A stretch of 64,000 nt of DNA, from positions 496,001 to 560,000 of the forward strand of contig CAWDIB010000004.1 in the NCBI GenBank assembly GCA_963802275.1, read 5' to 3'. The DNA comes from CAZMZW01 sp963802275. Its GTDB lineage: Bacteria; Chloroflexota; Anaerolineae; Anaerolineales; Anaerolineaceae. The first letter of the stretch is position 1, and each line of letters starts with the position of its first letter. Shown here one piece after another: positions 27,003 through 36,308 of this stretch. The notes under the pieces are model-generated. The model saw only the letters and a list, made by a program, of their open reading frames with translations, had not been told where the DNA came from and made no database searches. Made by a program: the position numbers and the translations under genes.

Positions 27003-29816
27003 CTATTTTTCGTTTAAGTTATCGAACGTTTTTTTAAATCCAAACCAATTCACAATCAACCCAACAGCAGCTCCAATTAATACGACGATTATTGTGAATA
27101 ACATTGACCGATTATTAAGCAAAAAGTTGCCAAAAAAGCCAAGAATCAACCAGAGGTAAGCAAAAAATCCGCCAATGACTGCTGACAAACCAGCCCTAAT
27201 CCCCCATGCAATGGTAGAAAATCGGTTGCCAATTAATAACATCAACCCAGCCAACAACCAAAGAAAGGAAAAAACGACCAACCATTCTGTTTGATTTATG
27301 GTCATGACCCATTTTTGGGGTTGGCTTAAGTTATCCAGTTCATCAGCTGGGGATGAAGGTGAAGTAGGAAGAATGGTGGGAGTAACTGCACTCACAATGA
27401 TGCTTTTCCCTGGAGTAATATCAAGTAAAAGAATTTCGGAATTATAGGCGGGGTCGCTGTTTACTTTGATTTCCAACATTCCCGGATCTTGAATGCGGAA
27501 ATTTATACGGGCGATGCCATCCCTGGTAACCGATTCAATTTGCTGGGTCACTCTTTTTTCACCTGTCAAATTAAAAAGGAACTTAACCACCGTCCCATCG
27601 GGAACCAGGTGTCCATTGTGATCCAGAATCACGCCGGCTTTCAAGGGAATGGAATCACCAATATAAAAAGCGGGGACGGGGGTGGGTTGCCCCTGTGTAC
27701 CCGACTGCTGGCTTTCATTCAAATCAATGGTCAGTTTTATCGGTTTTTGAGGATCCGGAGAGGTGACGAAATTAATATCATATGCTATCCCCGGAACCGA
27801 TACTGGAGAAGCCCCTTGCGGATGAATTTCCTGGAATAATATCCGTACAGCTATTTCCACAAAAGAGTTGAGCTTGCTGTAAACCCCATAATATGCAGTC
27901 AGATTGGAGATATCAGTTGCGTCCAAACGATAAGGAGTGTTGAAGGCAAAAGCAATCACTTTCTTATCGCGCACCAACTGCGGCTTTTCAGAAATCAAAC
28001 GATGAAGAGCATTGGATGCGGGTCGACTGGGATCAGGAGTACGCAAAGCGAAGATCAACCAATCCGCTTTGCTGATATTGGAATCCAAATCCAGATTGTT
28101 TAATGGTGAATCCAGATAGGTATTCAAATCATTTAACGAATAAGAAGATAACCGGCTTGGGTTCACCAAACCCCCTGCTCCCGGTCCGTATAGTTTTATC
28201 ACGGTATTTCGGAACTCATCAACTGACAGAAGCGATTGTTTTTTACACTGTGAGCATTGAGTATATTCCAAGTCATCCGTAAAAAAAACCATGTTGCTGC
28301 GCGTGCTGGGAGGCTGCGGGATGGTACTTGTTAAATCCTTCTTTTCCGGGTTTAAAAGGGTAATGCTCTTAGCAGCAGCCCCGAAGGAAACACTTACACT
28401 TTTTCCTATTCCCTCGATTGATTTTAATTGCGGCCTGACAAATTCAATATCAAAAGATTTGTAAATGCCGCTTTTTAATTTCAGGATACGATCCACAGAC
28501 GCATCAACCCGCTCGGCAAAGGCACGGTCTTCGCGGTATTTCTGAACAAAGAAATCCAGGATGCGAAGGATGGTCGTATAAGTATCCTGATCATTAGTGG
28601 AGATAATCCGATCCATATACAGCAAATCATTACCAGCTAAAAAAGCACTCAAAGCCGCCTGTCGTGCATCGAAATTCTTTCCTGTGGGATCAAAAGAATT
28701 CCGCACGGCTTTGCTTCCCAAATCATCGCTGACGATGATTCCACCGGTTTTCCGCCATTCAGAGAATTCAGGCAAATTCATCAGAATACCCAGAGCAGAA
28801 GGATCAAGACTGACGGGTTTGGTGAAAGCGCGAATATTTCCCTGCAGCCCCTGATAGCGAATATGGCTGAGCAACAAACCTTCCACCTGTTCTTCAGGTT
28901 TTACGGCATTACCGGTAACGGCAAAAAAGGGTGACAGCTCGATCAGGCGTAATTGGTCAAGCGATTTCCGTACCGTTGCCACTTCCGTTTCCGGCAAGCG
29001 GTCCGATCCGCCACGGCCGGGAAAATGCTTGGCAATCACTGCTAATTGGTTCTCACTACCCTGATGGATACCTCGGATATAAGCTTTTCCCATCTGGCTG
29101 ACCCAAAAAGGATCTCCGCCAAAGGTGCGCGTTCCAAGGTCATCAGCACCAGATGTGTAATTAACATCTAAAACATCAAGCGAAGGACCCAGGAGCAAAT
29201 TGAATCCCAAACGTTGTAATTCATCTCCAAGCACAACACCCACCTTTTCTGCTTCTCCAGTATCCCAAGTGGCACCTATTGCCATTAAGTTAGGCAGGGG
29301 GCTCAATCCACTAAGAATCTGGTTAAAAGGATAAGAATCGCCTTCCTGCGAGATTCCAATGAACAAGGGGATAAATGACTGGTTTGTGACCGGCATTGCA
29401 GGTGTTACGGTCGGTTGAATCTTATCTGGCTTTTCTGCAGGCAATAACCCGGCTGCGGTTTCCTGCAGCGAGGTAATTAATTGCACTGCGGTTTCAAGCG
29501 TCTTTTCAGGACCAATGAAATTGTCATTATCCCTTTTTAAAACCACCCCACCGATAAAATGTTTGGAAATAAGGTCCACTATCCTGGAATCAGATTTAAT
29601 CTCATTTCCTTCAAAGGTAACCAGAAAGAGCTGGCCAATTTTCTGTTCAGGAGTTAGTTGGTCAATAATTAAATGGCGGTTGATTGCTTGTTGAGAATAT
29701 TCTTCACTTTGCCGTGCAAACACTACGCCAGGAAAAGGTAAAATAAAAATATCGACTAAAAAAATAAAGAGGGAGACACAGACCAATATTTTTCTGGAAC
29801 CGACCATCTTATTCAT
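27003..29816 (-). CDS. GH3-type (NagZ-like) exported protein with Ig-like domain and membrane tail; catalytic His motif altered
   Basis: 937 aa. N-terminal signal or anchor (about 8-34), then a GH3 N-terminal TIM barrel (LTPEQKIGQLFLVTF about 55; VIAKHFPGRGGSDRLPE about 265; GIIVSDDLGSKAV about 360, with the nucleophile Asp in SDDL). NagZ enzymes have KHFPGHGxxxxDSH, whose Asp-His pair is the acid/base. Here the motif reads GRGGSDR and the His is absent. A divergent GH3 C-terminal region, an Ig-like beta domain (PLKAGVILDHNGHLVPDG, about 700-790), a Ser/Pro linker and three or four terminal transmembrane helices follow. Hydrolase activity is uncertain; glycan binding is possible. Confidence 0.8.
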   Translation of the reverse strand: MNKMVGSRKILVCVSLFIFLVDIFILPFPGVVFARQSEEYSQQAINRHLIIDQLTPEQKIGQLFLVTFEGNEIKSDSRIVDLISKHFIGGVVLKRDNDNFIGPEKTLETAVQLITSLQETAAGLLPAEKPDKIQPTVTPAMPVTNQSFIPLFIGISQEGDSYPFNQILSGLSPLPNLMAIGATWDTGEAEKVGVVLGDELQRLGFNLLLGPSLDVLDVNYTSGADDLGTRTFGGDPFWVSQMGKAYIRGIHQGSENQLAVIAKHFPGRGGSDRLPETEVATVRKSLDQLRLIELSPFFAVTGNAVKPEEQVEGLLLSHIRYQGLQGNIRAFTKPVSLDPSALGILMNLPEFSEWRKTGGIIVSDDLGSKAVRNSFDPTGKNFDARQAALSAFLAGNDLLYMDRIISTNDQDTYTTILRILDFFVQKYREDRAFAERVDASVDRILKLKSGIYKSFDIEFVRPQLKSIEGIGKSVSVSFGAAAKSITLLNPEKKDLTSTIPQPPSTRSNMVFFTDDLEYTQCSQCKKQSLLSVDEFRNTVIKLYGPGAGGLVNPSRLSSYSLNDLNTYLDSPLNNLDLDSNISKADWLIFALRTPDPSRPASNALHRLISEKPQLVRDKKVIAFAFNTPYRLDATDISNLTAYYGVYSKLNSFVEIAVRILFQEIHPQGASPVSVPGIAYDINFVTSPDPQKPIKLTIDLNESQQSGTQGQPTPVPAFYIGDSIPLKAGVILDHNGHLVPDGTVVKFLFNLTGEKRVTQQIESVTRDGIARINFRIQDPGMLEIKVNSDPAYNSEILLLDITPGKSIIVSAVTPTILPTSPSSPADELDNLSQPQKWVMTINQTEWLVVFSFLWLLAGLMLLIGNRFSTIAWGIRAGLSAVIGGFFAYLWLILGFFGNFLLNNRSMLFTIIVVLIGAAVGLIVNWFGFKKTFDNLNEK

Positions 29817-29823
29817 TACTTAA

Positions 29824-30588
29824 TCACCCTGGTTCATTCATTACTGCAATCCTGGTTTTCACCGCGAGAGCAGGATCATTGGTCATCAGTCCATCAATTC
29901 CTGCTTTGAAAAACCAACGCATATCTTCCTCTGCATCCACTGTCCATACATTAATCCTGCGATGATGGTCATGTTCATGCTGAATCATCCCTTCTGTTAC
30001 CAATTGATGGTCAGGATGAATAAATGCCGGAGAAACCCATCTAAAGAAAGCCGAGAGCTCCAATTTTCCCATGATTCCCCCCAGGGTGATTAAAGCGGCC
30101 GGCGCATGCGGCAGGAGTTTATGGACTTTTAGAATATTTCTCAAGGAAAAGGAAGAAAAAATAACTGAATCGATTTTTGCTCGCTTATTAACAATCTCAA
30201 CCACCTTTGATATAAGTTGATCATGAATTGAATGATAATTTTTCAACTCAATGTTAACCAGCCGGTCACCGGTAATGAGATCAAGAACCTCATCCAGTGT
30301 GGGAATCTTTTCACCGGTGAATTTTTTAGAAAACTTCGATCCAGCATCCAGTTTCTTTAATTGCTGAAGGGTGTGTTCATTGACAAATCCCTGGCCGTCC
30401 GTAGTTCTGTCAACTTTATGGTCATGGATGATAACCAATTCTTCATCTTTCGAAAGCATCACATCCAGTTCTACCGCAGGCACACCGGTTTTAAATGCCA
30501 ATTCAAAAGCCGCCAATGTATTTTCCGGCGCATGCTTACTGGCACCGCGATGCCCAAAAATAATTGGGGGAGGCAATTGGTGGATCAT
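29824..30588 (-). CDS. Glycerophosphodiester phosphodiesterase
   Basis: About 254 aa. IIFGHRGASKHAPENTLAAF contains the GDPD signature (H-R-G and E-N-T), ELDVMLSKDEELVIIHDHKVDRTT has the metal ligands (E-x-D and HD), and DGLMTNDPAL ends the barrel. It hydrolyses glycerophosphodiesters from lipid turnover to glycerol 3-phosphate and an alcohol. No signal peptide, so cytoplasmic. ATG 30588 is chosen since GAGGTG lies 9 nt upstream; an in-frame GTG at 30615 is less likely. It lies 7 bp upstream of the GH3-like gene and is probably cotranscribed with it. Confidence 0.93.
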   Translation of the reverse strand: MIHQLPPPIIFGHRGASKHAPENTLAAFELAFKTGVPAVELDVMLSKDEELVIIHDHKVDRTTDGQGFVNEHTLQQLKKLDAGSKFSKKFTGEKIPTLDEVLDLITGDRLVNIELKNYHSIHDQLISKVVEIVNKRAKIDSVIFSSFSLRNILKVHKLLPHAPAALITLGGIMGKLELSAFFRWVSPAFIHPDHQLVTEGMIQHEHDHHRRINVWTVDAEEDMRWFFKAGIDGLMTNDPALAVKTRIAVMNEPG

Positions 30589-30685
30589 ATGGGAACACAC
30601 CTCAGAACCTTGCACGATGAATCGTTGGAGATTATAGCATGAGGGATTTTTTATGAAGAAAAAATAACCGGCAGGAAAGACAGTT

Positions 30686-32389
30686 TTATTCAGAAAATTT
30701 CAGATCAATAATGCGTAATTGCGGACGCGCCTGGTCCTGATAGAAATTTTTCTCGTACGAAAACAGAATATCCAGTTTATCCGGTAATTTTTCGACCATT
30801 TCTCCAAACCCAAAGGCAATCGCGTCAAAAGTGAACTGACCGTCTGTGAGCTGAAGAGAAAGATGTTTGTTCTCCTTACCTACAATCTTTTTCGATCTTA
30901 CCTTGACACCCTTTGAGTAAAAAATTGGCGAGGGATTACCCATCCCAACCGGCTCAATTAAGTCCAAAAATTCAAATAAACTTGGCTTTAAATCGGTTAA
31001 CGTCACCTGGGTATCTGCCCGCAGCGTTGGGTGTAATTCCAACTCCCCTAATTCTCGTTCGGCAATTTCCTGCATTCGCTCTAAAAATACATCCAGGTTT
31101 TCACTATTTATGGTGAACCCTGCTGCCGCTTTATGACCTCCATGCTGGATCAACAAATCGACACATTCATCCAGCGCCCTGGTGATATCAAATTCAGGGA
31201 TGGAACGGCAGGAAGCACGGATGGTTCCATCCATCTTCCTGGTTGCCACCATCGCCGGGCGGTAATACTCCTCCGTTAATTTTGAAGCGGCCAATCCCAA
31301 GATTCCTTGGTTAAAATCCGGAGAATCAGCAAAAAATAATAATTTTCTCCCGGATTGTTTGACGATCTCAATCGCTTGTTGTTGAGTGATTCTTGTTAGG
31401 TCCTGGCGAGCTATGTTTTGCTGGTTCAATTCCTCTGCCAGCTTCTTGGCTGATTCCTCTTCAGTGACCAGGAGTAATTGCAGCGCCTTTTTAGCCGATT
31501 CGATGCGGCCGGCAGCATTCAGGCGGGGGCCAAAGCCGAACCCGATCGAGTTGCCATTCATCCTCGGCAGATCCACCTTGCTTACTACAGCAAGAGCCTG
31601 TAACCCAATTCTCGGATTGGACCTTAATTTTTCCAAACCTTGCCTGACAAGCATGCGGTTCTCTCCGACCAGGGGAACCATATCGGCCACACTCCCCAGG
31701 GCAACAAAATCCAGCCAATCATCCAAGTTAATGGAATGACCAGGAAATGCACTTAAAACCGCACCGGCTAATTTATAGGCCAATCCCACGCCGGATAATT
31801 CCTTGAAGTCATACGTATCTCCTGGTTTTTTCGGGCAGATGATGGCATCAGCATCCGGCAAAATTCCTCGTGGGTTGTGATGGTCGGTAATAATCAAACC
31901 TATCCCGATCTCTTTGGCATAGTCCGCTTCATGGACAGAACGAATACCGCAATCAACAGTGATCATCAGATCAAATCCGCTTTCTTTAAGGGTCTTGATG
32001 GCATCATGATTCAAGCCATACCCTTCATCAAAGCGATTTGGAATGTAGGGAACCACTTTTGCCCCCAATTGACCCAGAACTTCGACCAACAAAGCAGTTG
32101 CGGTAACGCCATCCACATCGTAATCCCCGTACACAGCGATGGGCAATTGAAATGTAATTGATTCCCTAATCCTTTGAACAGCTTTCTCCATTCCATCCAG
32201 CATGAAAGGATCGGTTTTTTCGGGAGGATATTCAGCACTTAAATAGGAATTACATGAATTTAGATCAGTAAATCCTCGATTGAACAGGATCTGCCTGATC
32301 GGGCGTGGAAAGTCTTTTAACGAATCATCAACATCTGCTGGAATTTCCTGAGGGAGAATCCAACGTTTAAAAAGATGGTTCTGTGACAA
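30686..32389 (-). CDS. recJ: Single-stranded-DNA-specific exonuclease RecJ
   Basis: 567 aa. DHH phosphoesterase motifs: AVYGDYDVDGVTATALL (motif I), ITVDCGIRS, IITDHHNPRG (DHH) and the DHHA1 block IQHGGHKAAAGFTI with GGHxxAxG. It degrades 5' single-stranded DNA during recombination and mismatch repair. The start is TTG 32389 with GGAGG about 10 nt upstream. The alanine racemase gene lies 26 bp upstream in the same direction, so alr-recJ may be cotranscribed. Confidence 0.95.
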   Translation of the reverse strand: MSQNHLFKRWILPQEIPADVDDSLKDFPRPIRQILFNRGFTDLNSCNSYLSAEYPPEKTDPFMLDGMEKAVQRIRESITFQLPIAVYGDYDVDGVTATALLVEVLGQLGAKVVPYIPNRFDEGYGLNHDAIKTLKESGFDLMITVDCGIRSVHEADYAKEIGIGLIITDHHNPRGILPDADAIICPKKPGDTYDFKELSGVGLAYKLAGAVLSAFPGHSINLDDWLDFVALGSVADMVPLVGENRMLVRQGLEKLRSNPRIGLQALAVVSKVDLPRMNGNSIGFGFGPRLNAAGRIESAKKALQLLLVTEEESAKKLAEELNQQNIARQDLTRITQQQAIEIVKQSGRKLLFFADSPDFNQGILGLAASKLTEEYYRPAMVATRKMDGTIRASCRSIPEFDITRALDECVDLLIQHGGHKAAAGFTINSENLDVFLERMQEIAERELGELELHPTLRADTQVTLTDLKPSLFEFLDLIEPVGMGNPSPIFYSKGVKVRSKKIVGKENKHLSLQLTDGQFTFDAIAFGFGEMVEKLPDKLDILFSYEKNFYQDQARPQLRIIDLKFSE

Positions 32390-32415
32390 TCTCTATTTCC
32401 CTCCTTTTTGAAGAA

Positions 32416-33528
32416 CTAGTAAATATAATGCCTCGGCATTCTGGCTGCCATAGCGCAAATAACCTCGTAATTAATCGTGTTCCATTTTTCTGAAATCTCG
32501 GTGGCCGTTATCTCATCCTGATCCTGCTTTCCGAATAAAACAACTTCATTACCCACCTGTGCTTCCGGAATTTGATCCAGTTGAACCATGCATTGATCCA
32601 TGCAGACATTTCCGATCACCGGTACACGTTTGCCATGAATTAGGACCGTATTGCCCTCCTGCCGACGCAGCCCATCCCCATAGCCTGCCGCAATGACGCC
32701 AATACGTTCCTGTTTCTTCGTAAAATACTTAAATCCATAACTCACGCCATGACCGGCCGTTAAGAGCTTGACTGAGGTGATGCGGGTTTTCCATGCCATG
32801 GCAGGTTTTACTCCCTCAGGAAGCGGGGTTTCTTTGGATGGCGCTAAACCATACAAGGCGATACCACTGCGGATAATATCCAACCGTGAGGCGGGAAGAT
32901 TGATGGCAGCAGCCGAATTGGCGCTATGCAGCATATCCGGTTTTTTTCCGGAAGAAAGCAATTCATTAACCACCATCGAGAATTTTTTCAATTGATCAGC
33001 GGTGAAAGGTTTGGCAGGTTCATCCGCACAGGCAAAATGGGTGAATACTCCCTGCAAATAAAATTGAGGGTTTGTCCGAACCGCCTGGATGAATTCCATG
33101 GCCTTCTCAACCGGGATTCCCAATCTGCCCATGCCTGTGTCTATCTTCACCTGGATATTCAAATCATGGCCGGCCGCCTTCGCCTGAAGGGCATACGGCT
33201 GGATGAGAAGCGGATCATAAATGGTTAGACTGATCTGATTGCGGATTGCATCCTGAACCCGTTGAGGAGCGGTATATCCCAGTACGAGGATATGCATGCG
33301 AATTCCTGCCTGGCGTAAAATCAGCGCTTCTTCAATTCGTGCCACACCGCACCAACCAGCTCCGGCCTTTTCCAGGGTGCGGGTGACCTCTTCAAGCCCA
33401 TGTCCGTAGGCATTGGCTTTGACGATGGGCATGATGGGAGTATGGGTCCACTCTTGTAAAATGCGGAAATTCTTTTCCAGAATACGCAGGTCAACTTCCA
33501 GCCAGGAAGCAAAATTATCAGAATTCAT
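32416..33528 (-). CDS. alr: Alanine racemase
   Basis: About 370 aa. The PLP lysine is in MPIVKANAYGHGLEEV; the C-terminal domain has the second catalytic base in GHGVSYGFKYFTKK; VIGNVCMDQCMVQL is the conserved active-site loop. It converts L-Ala to D-Ala for peptidoglycan. ATG 33528 is favoured over 33564 because a TATACT -10 box ends 7 nt before it; the longer version would be encoded in promoter DNA. This again implies a leaderless transcript. Divergent from tgt. Confidence 0.94.
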   Translation of the reverse strand: MNSDNFASWLEVDLRILEKNFRILQEWTHTPIMPIVKANAYGHGLEEVTRTLEKAGAGWCGVARIEEALILRQAGIRMHILVLGYTAPQRVQDAIRNQISLTIYDPLLIQPYALQAKAAGHDLNIQVKIDTGMGRLGIPVEKAMEFIQAVRTNPQFYLQGVFTHFACADEPAKPFTADQLKKFSMVVNELLSSGKKPDMLHSANSAAAINLPASRLDIIRSGIALYGLAPSKETPLPEGVKPAMAWKTRITSVKLLTAGHGVSYGFKYFTKKQERIGVIAAGYGDGLRRQEGNTVLIHGKRVPVIGNVCMDQCMVQLDQIPEAQVGNEVVLFGKQDQDEITATEISEKWNTINYEVICAMAARMPRHYIY

Positions 33529-33535
33529 GGGCAAT

Positions 33536-33563
33536 AGTATAAACTGCCTGTACCCATTCGGCA
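33536..33563 (-). promoter_or_regulatory. Promoter of alr, leaderless configuration
   Basis: TTGCCG (33563-33558), 16 bp, TATACT (33541-33536), 7 nt, ATG at 33528. No ribosome site between box and start. Confidence 0.55.
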
Positions 33564-33629
33564 AGCAAAAGAAAGCCCCTTCACTTTTCAGCTATAATTT
33601 TTTAACTGCCCAGCAAATAGACCAACGAA

Positions 33630-34760
33630 ATGATAGATTCTTCTTTTTATTTTCATTTAAAAGCAAAACAAGGAAAAGCCAGGGCTGGTTTATTTCATAC
33701 ACCTCACGGGATGATCGAAACACCGATCTTCATGCCGGTGGGCACCCAGGCAACAGTGAAAGCGGTAACACCCGCCCAGCTTGATGAAATTGGGGTTCAA
33801 ATCCTGCTTGCCAACACCTACCACCTGTTCCTCAGACCGGGCGCTGACCTTTTGGCAGAACTGGGCGGATTGCATACATTCATGAATTGGCAGAAACCAA
33901 TCCTGACCGATTCGGGAGGATTCCAGGTTTTTTCGCTTGGCGACTTAAGAAAGGTAACCGATGAAGGGGTCATGTTCAAAAGCCACTTGGATGGATCCAA
34001 GATTTTCTTTACGCCAGAACTTGCCATCCAGGTGCAGGAGAAACTGGGTGCGGATATCATCATGGCCTTTGATGAATGCCCGGAACCGACCAATCGAAAT
34101 TTGAATGAAAGCGCTGTTGAACGAACCAACCAATGGGCACAACGATGTCTGAGGGTAAAAATCCGCCCCGACCAAGCATTGTTTGGAATTGTGCAAGGTG
34201 GTGTATTCAGCGACCTCCGCCAGGCATCTGCCCAATTCATCACCTCATTAAATTTGCCCGGTTACGCCATTGGCGGTTTATCAGTGGGAGAAAGTAAACA
34301 ACAAACCTTTGAGATCCTGGACCTGGTGGACAACCTGATACCACAAGAGAAACCGCGCTATCTGATGGGGGTCGGCACACCGGAAGATATTATTGAAGGC
34401 GTCCGGCGTGGAATTGATATGTTTGATTGTGTCCTGCCCACCCGCCTGGCCAGACACCAGACTGCCCTCACGATGAAGGGCCGCTTGAACCTGATGAATG
34501 CCAAGCATGCCAGGGATGCAAGTCCCATCGATGCGGATTGTCCATGCTATACCTGCCGCCATTTCAGCCGCGGTTATCTGCGCCACCTGATCATGGCAAA
34601 AGAGATACTGGCATCCACTTTACTCTCAATTCACAATATTTTTACGCTGGTAGAATTAACCAGGAAATTGCGCGAAGCAATCCTGCAAAATCAGTTCGAA
34701 CAGAGAGCACAGCAGTTCATTAATCAATTGAAATCTCATTCCAAACCTAAAAACTCATGA
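33630..34760 (+). CDS. tgt: tRNA-guanine transglycosylase
   Basis: 376 aa, normal bacterial length. Catalytic and binding motifs: PILTDSGGFQVFSLG, FDECPEPT (substrate-recognition D), GYAIGGLSVGESKQ, DMFDCVLPTRLARH (nucleophile Asp region), and the zinc site CPCYTCRHFSRGYLRHL. It inserts preQ1 in place of guanine at position 34 of GUN-anticodon tRNAs. A TATAAT box at 33592-33597 lies 32 bp before the ATG. The stop overlaps the next gene by 4 bp (ATGA). Confidence 0.96.
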   Translation: MIDSSFYFHLKAKQGKARAGLFHTPHGMIETPIFMPVGTQATVKAVTPAQLDEIGVQILLANTYHLFLRPGADLLAELGGLHTFMNWQKPILTDSGGFQVFSLGDLRKVTDEGVMFKSHLDGSKIFFTPELAIQVQEKLGADIIMAFDECPEPTNRNLNESAVERTNQWAQRCLRVKIRPDQALFGIVQGGVFSDLRQASAQFITSLNLPGYAIGGLSVGESKQQTFEILDLVDNLIPQEKPRYLMGVGTPEDIIEGVRRGIDMFDCVLPTRLARHQTALTMKGRLNLMNAKHARDASPIDADCPCYTCRHFSRGYLRHLIMAKEILASTLLSIHNIFTLVELTRKLREAILQNQFEQRAQQFINQLKSHSKPKNS

Positions 34761-36286
34761 ACTTTCTCCAAGCCATCTTTCTGGGAATTCTTCAGGGATT
34801 GACCGAATTTCTGCCTATTTCAAGTTCAGCCCACCTGGTTATCTTTCCCTACCTGCTTGGATGGAAAATTCCATCCGATCAGAATTTCGCATTCGACGTG
34901 ATTGTTCAACTGGGGACAATCATCTCGCTGATTGCTTATTTCCGTAAAGAGCTGTGGAATATTGGAAAGTCAATGCTTGAAGGAATCAAGAAACGTGACT
35001 TGTTTAACACATCGGAATCACGTCTGGGATGGTATGTTTTACTGGGCAGCATTCCCGCCGGATTGGCAGGCATATTATTAAAAAGCAGGGTCGAGGAAAC
35101 CTTCAATAGTCCAACCACAGCAGCTCTTTTTCTTTTCGGCACAGCCGGTCTGTTGATCTTGGCTGAGGTGATTGGCAAAAAGACCAAAACCCTTGAAAAA
35201 ATAAATTGGAAAAATTCGCTTTGGATGGGTTTATTTCAAGCCCTATCCATTTTTCCGGGCATTTCGCGTTCCGGGAGCGTCATCAGTGGCGGAATGATGA
35301 ACCATTTCAAGCGAAAAGATGCCGCGCACTTTTCTTTCCTTTTAGCCATACCCATCATGCTGGCTGCCGGTTTTTTAGGATTCTTTGATCTAATTCAAAT
35401 CAAGGAATTGGAATCATTTCTTCCCGTCGTTTTAACCGGGACATTCGCAGCTGCAGTGGTCGGGTACCTTGTGATCAGCTGGATGCTCAACTTTTTGAGC
35501 CAACATTCCTTGTATGTCTTTTCCGCCTATTGCATACTACTCGGCAGCCTCGTTTTGGGTATTTATCTACTGAGACCCACGCAACCGGTCAGTGCATTCA
35601 GTCAAAATACCAAGGAAGCCACCAAAATCGCAATGCCAGTCTCATTATCCTGGATGGTTCCAATCATGAATGAGTGCAATCAGAAAACAATCAATCATTC
35701 ATTAATTTTTTCACACCAGGTTGACTCTTCCATTGACGAACAGGCCATCTTAATTCAAACTAACAAGATAGATGGCTCTGAGAATAAATTTTTTCTTGTT
35801 TTTGAAGAGGCTATTTCTGTCGTCGTCAATCGCTCCAACCCCATTTTACAATTGGAAGCAAAACAGCTTGGAGATATTTTCAGTGGCCGACAATCCTCCT
35901 GGCAACAGATCATCATAGAATGCCCAGGTTGTACCAATGCGAATGACAAGAATTTACTCCCGCAGAATCCAATCCAACCCTGGGTTTATCCACCCGGCAG
36001 CACGACCCAAGGAGTGATCAACAACCTTTATCTTAATAGTGAAATAGTCTCAGCTACGGCAAATATTGCACCTGATGAAAAGGCAATGATTGAAGCATTA
36101 TCCATTAATCCTGCATCAATCGGCTTCCTTCCCGGCCATTGGCTGAATGACCAAGTGAAAGCAATTCCCATAATCGGTATTACGGAAAACCAAACCCAAT
36201 CACCCATTCTTGTGGGTGTAAATGACGCCGAAGTGAAAAAATTTGAACCGTTAATTGTTTGTGTGCAGAAGCAGTTATCCTCTTGA
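34757..36286 (+). CDS. uppP: Undecaprenyl-diphosphatase (UppP) fused to a PstS/PBP-like domain
   Basis: 509 aa, against about 270 for ordinary UppP. Residues 1-272 are a full UppP: ILQGLTEFLPISSSAHLV (the Q/E-xxx-E motif at 13-17), FPGISRSGS (167-173), and eight or more transmembrane helices. It recycles the lipid carrier by removing a phosphate from undecaprenyl diphosphate. Residues about 283-509 are soluble and look like a phosphate/tungstate periplasmic binding protein: EAISVVVNRSNPILQLEAKQ, LGDIFSGRQSSWQQI, PGSTTQGVINN, and INPASIGFLPGHWL. I know of no standard family with this fusion. ATGA overlap with tgt. Confidence 0.85.
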   Translation: MNFLQAIFLGILQGLTEFLPISSSAHLVIFPYLLGWKIPSDQNFAFDVIVQLGTIISLIAYFRKELWNIGKSMLEGIKKRDLFNTSESRLGWYVLLGSIPAGLAGILLKSRVEETFNSPTTAALFLFGTAGLLILAEVIGKKTKTLEKINWKNSLWMGLFQALSIFPGISRSGSVISGGMMNHFKRKDAAHFSFLLAIPIMLAAGFLGFFDLIQIKELESFLPVVLTGTFAAAVVGYLVISWMLNFLSQHSLYVFSAYCILLGSLVLGIYLLRPTQPVSAFSQNTKEATKIAMPVSLSWMVPIMNECNQKTINHSLIFSHQVDSSIDEQAILIQTNKIDGSENKFFLVFEEAISVVVNRSNPILQLEAKQLGDIFSGRQSSWQQIIIECPGCTNANDKNLLPQNPIQPWVYPPGSTTQGVINNLYLNSEIVSATANIAPDEKAMIEALSINPASIGFLPGHWLNDQVKAIPIIGITENQTQSPILVGVNDAEVKKFEPLIVCVQKQLSS

Positions 36287-36308
36287 TTCTTAACCAATGG
36301 AGATATAA

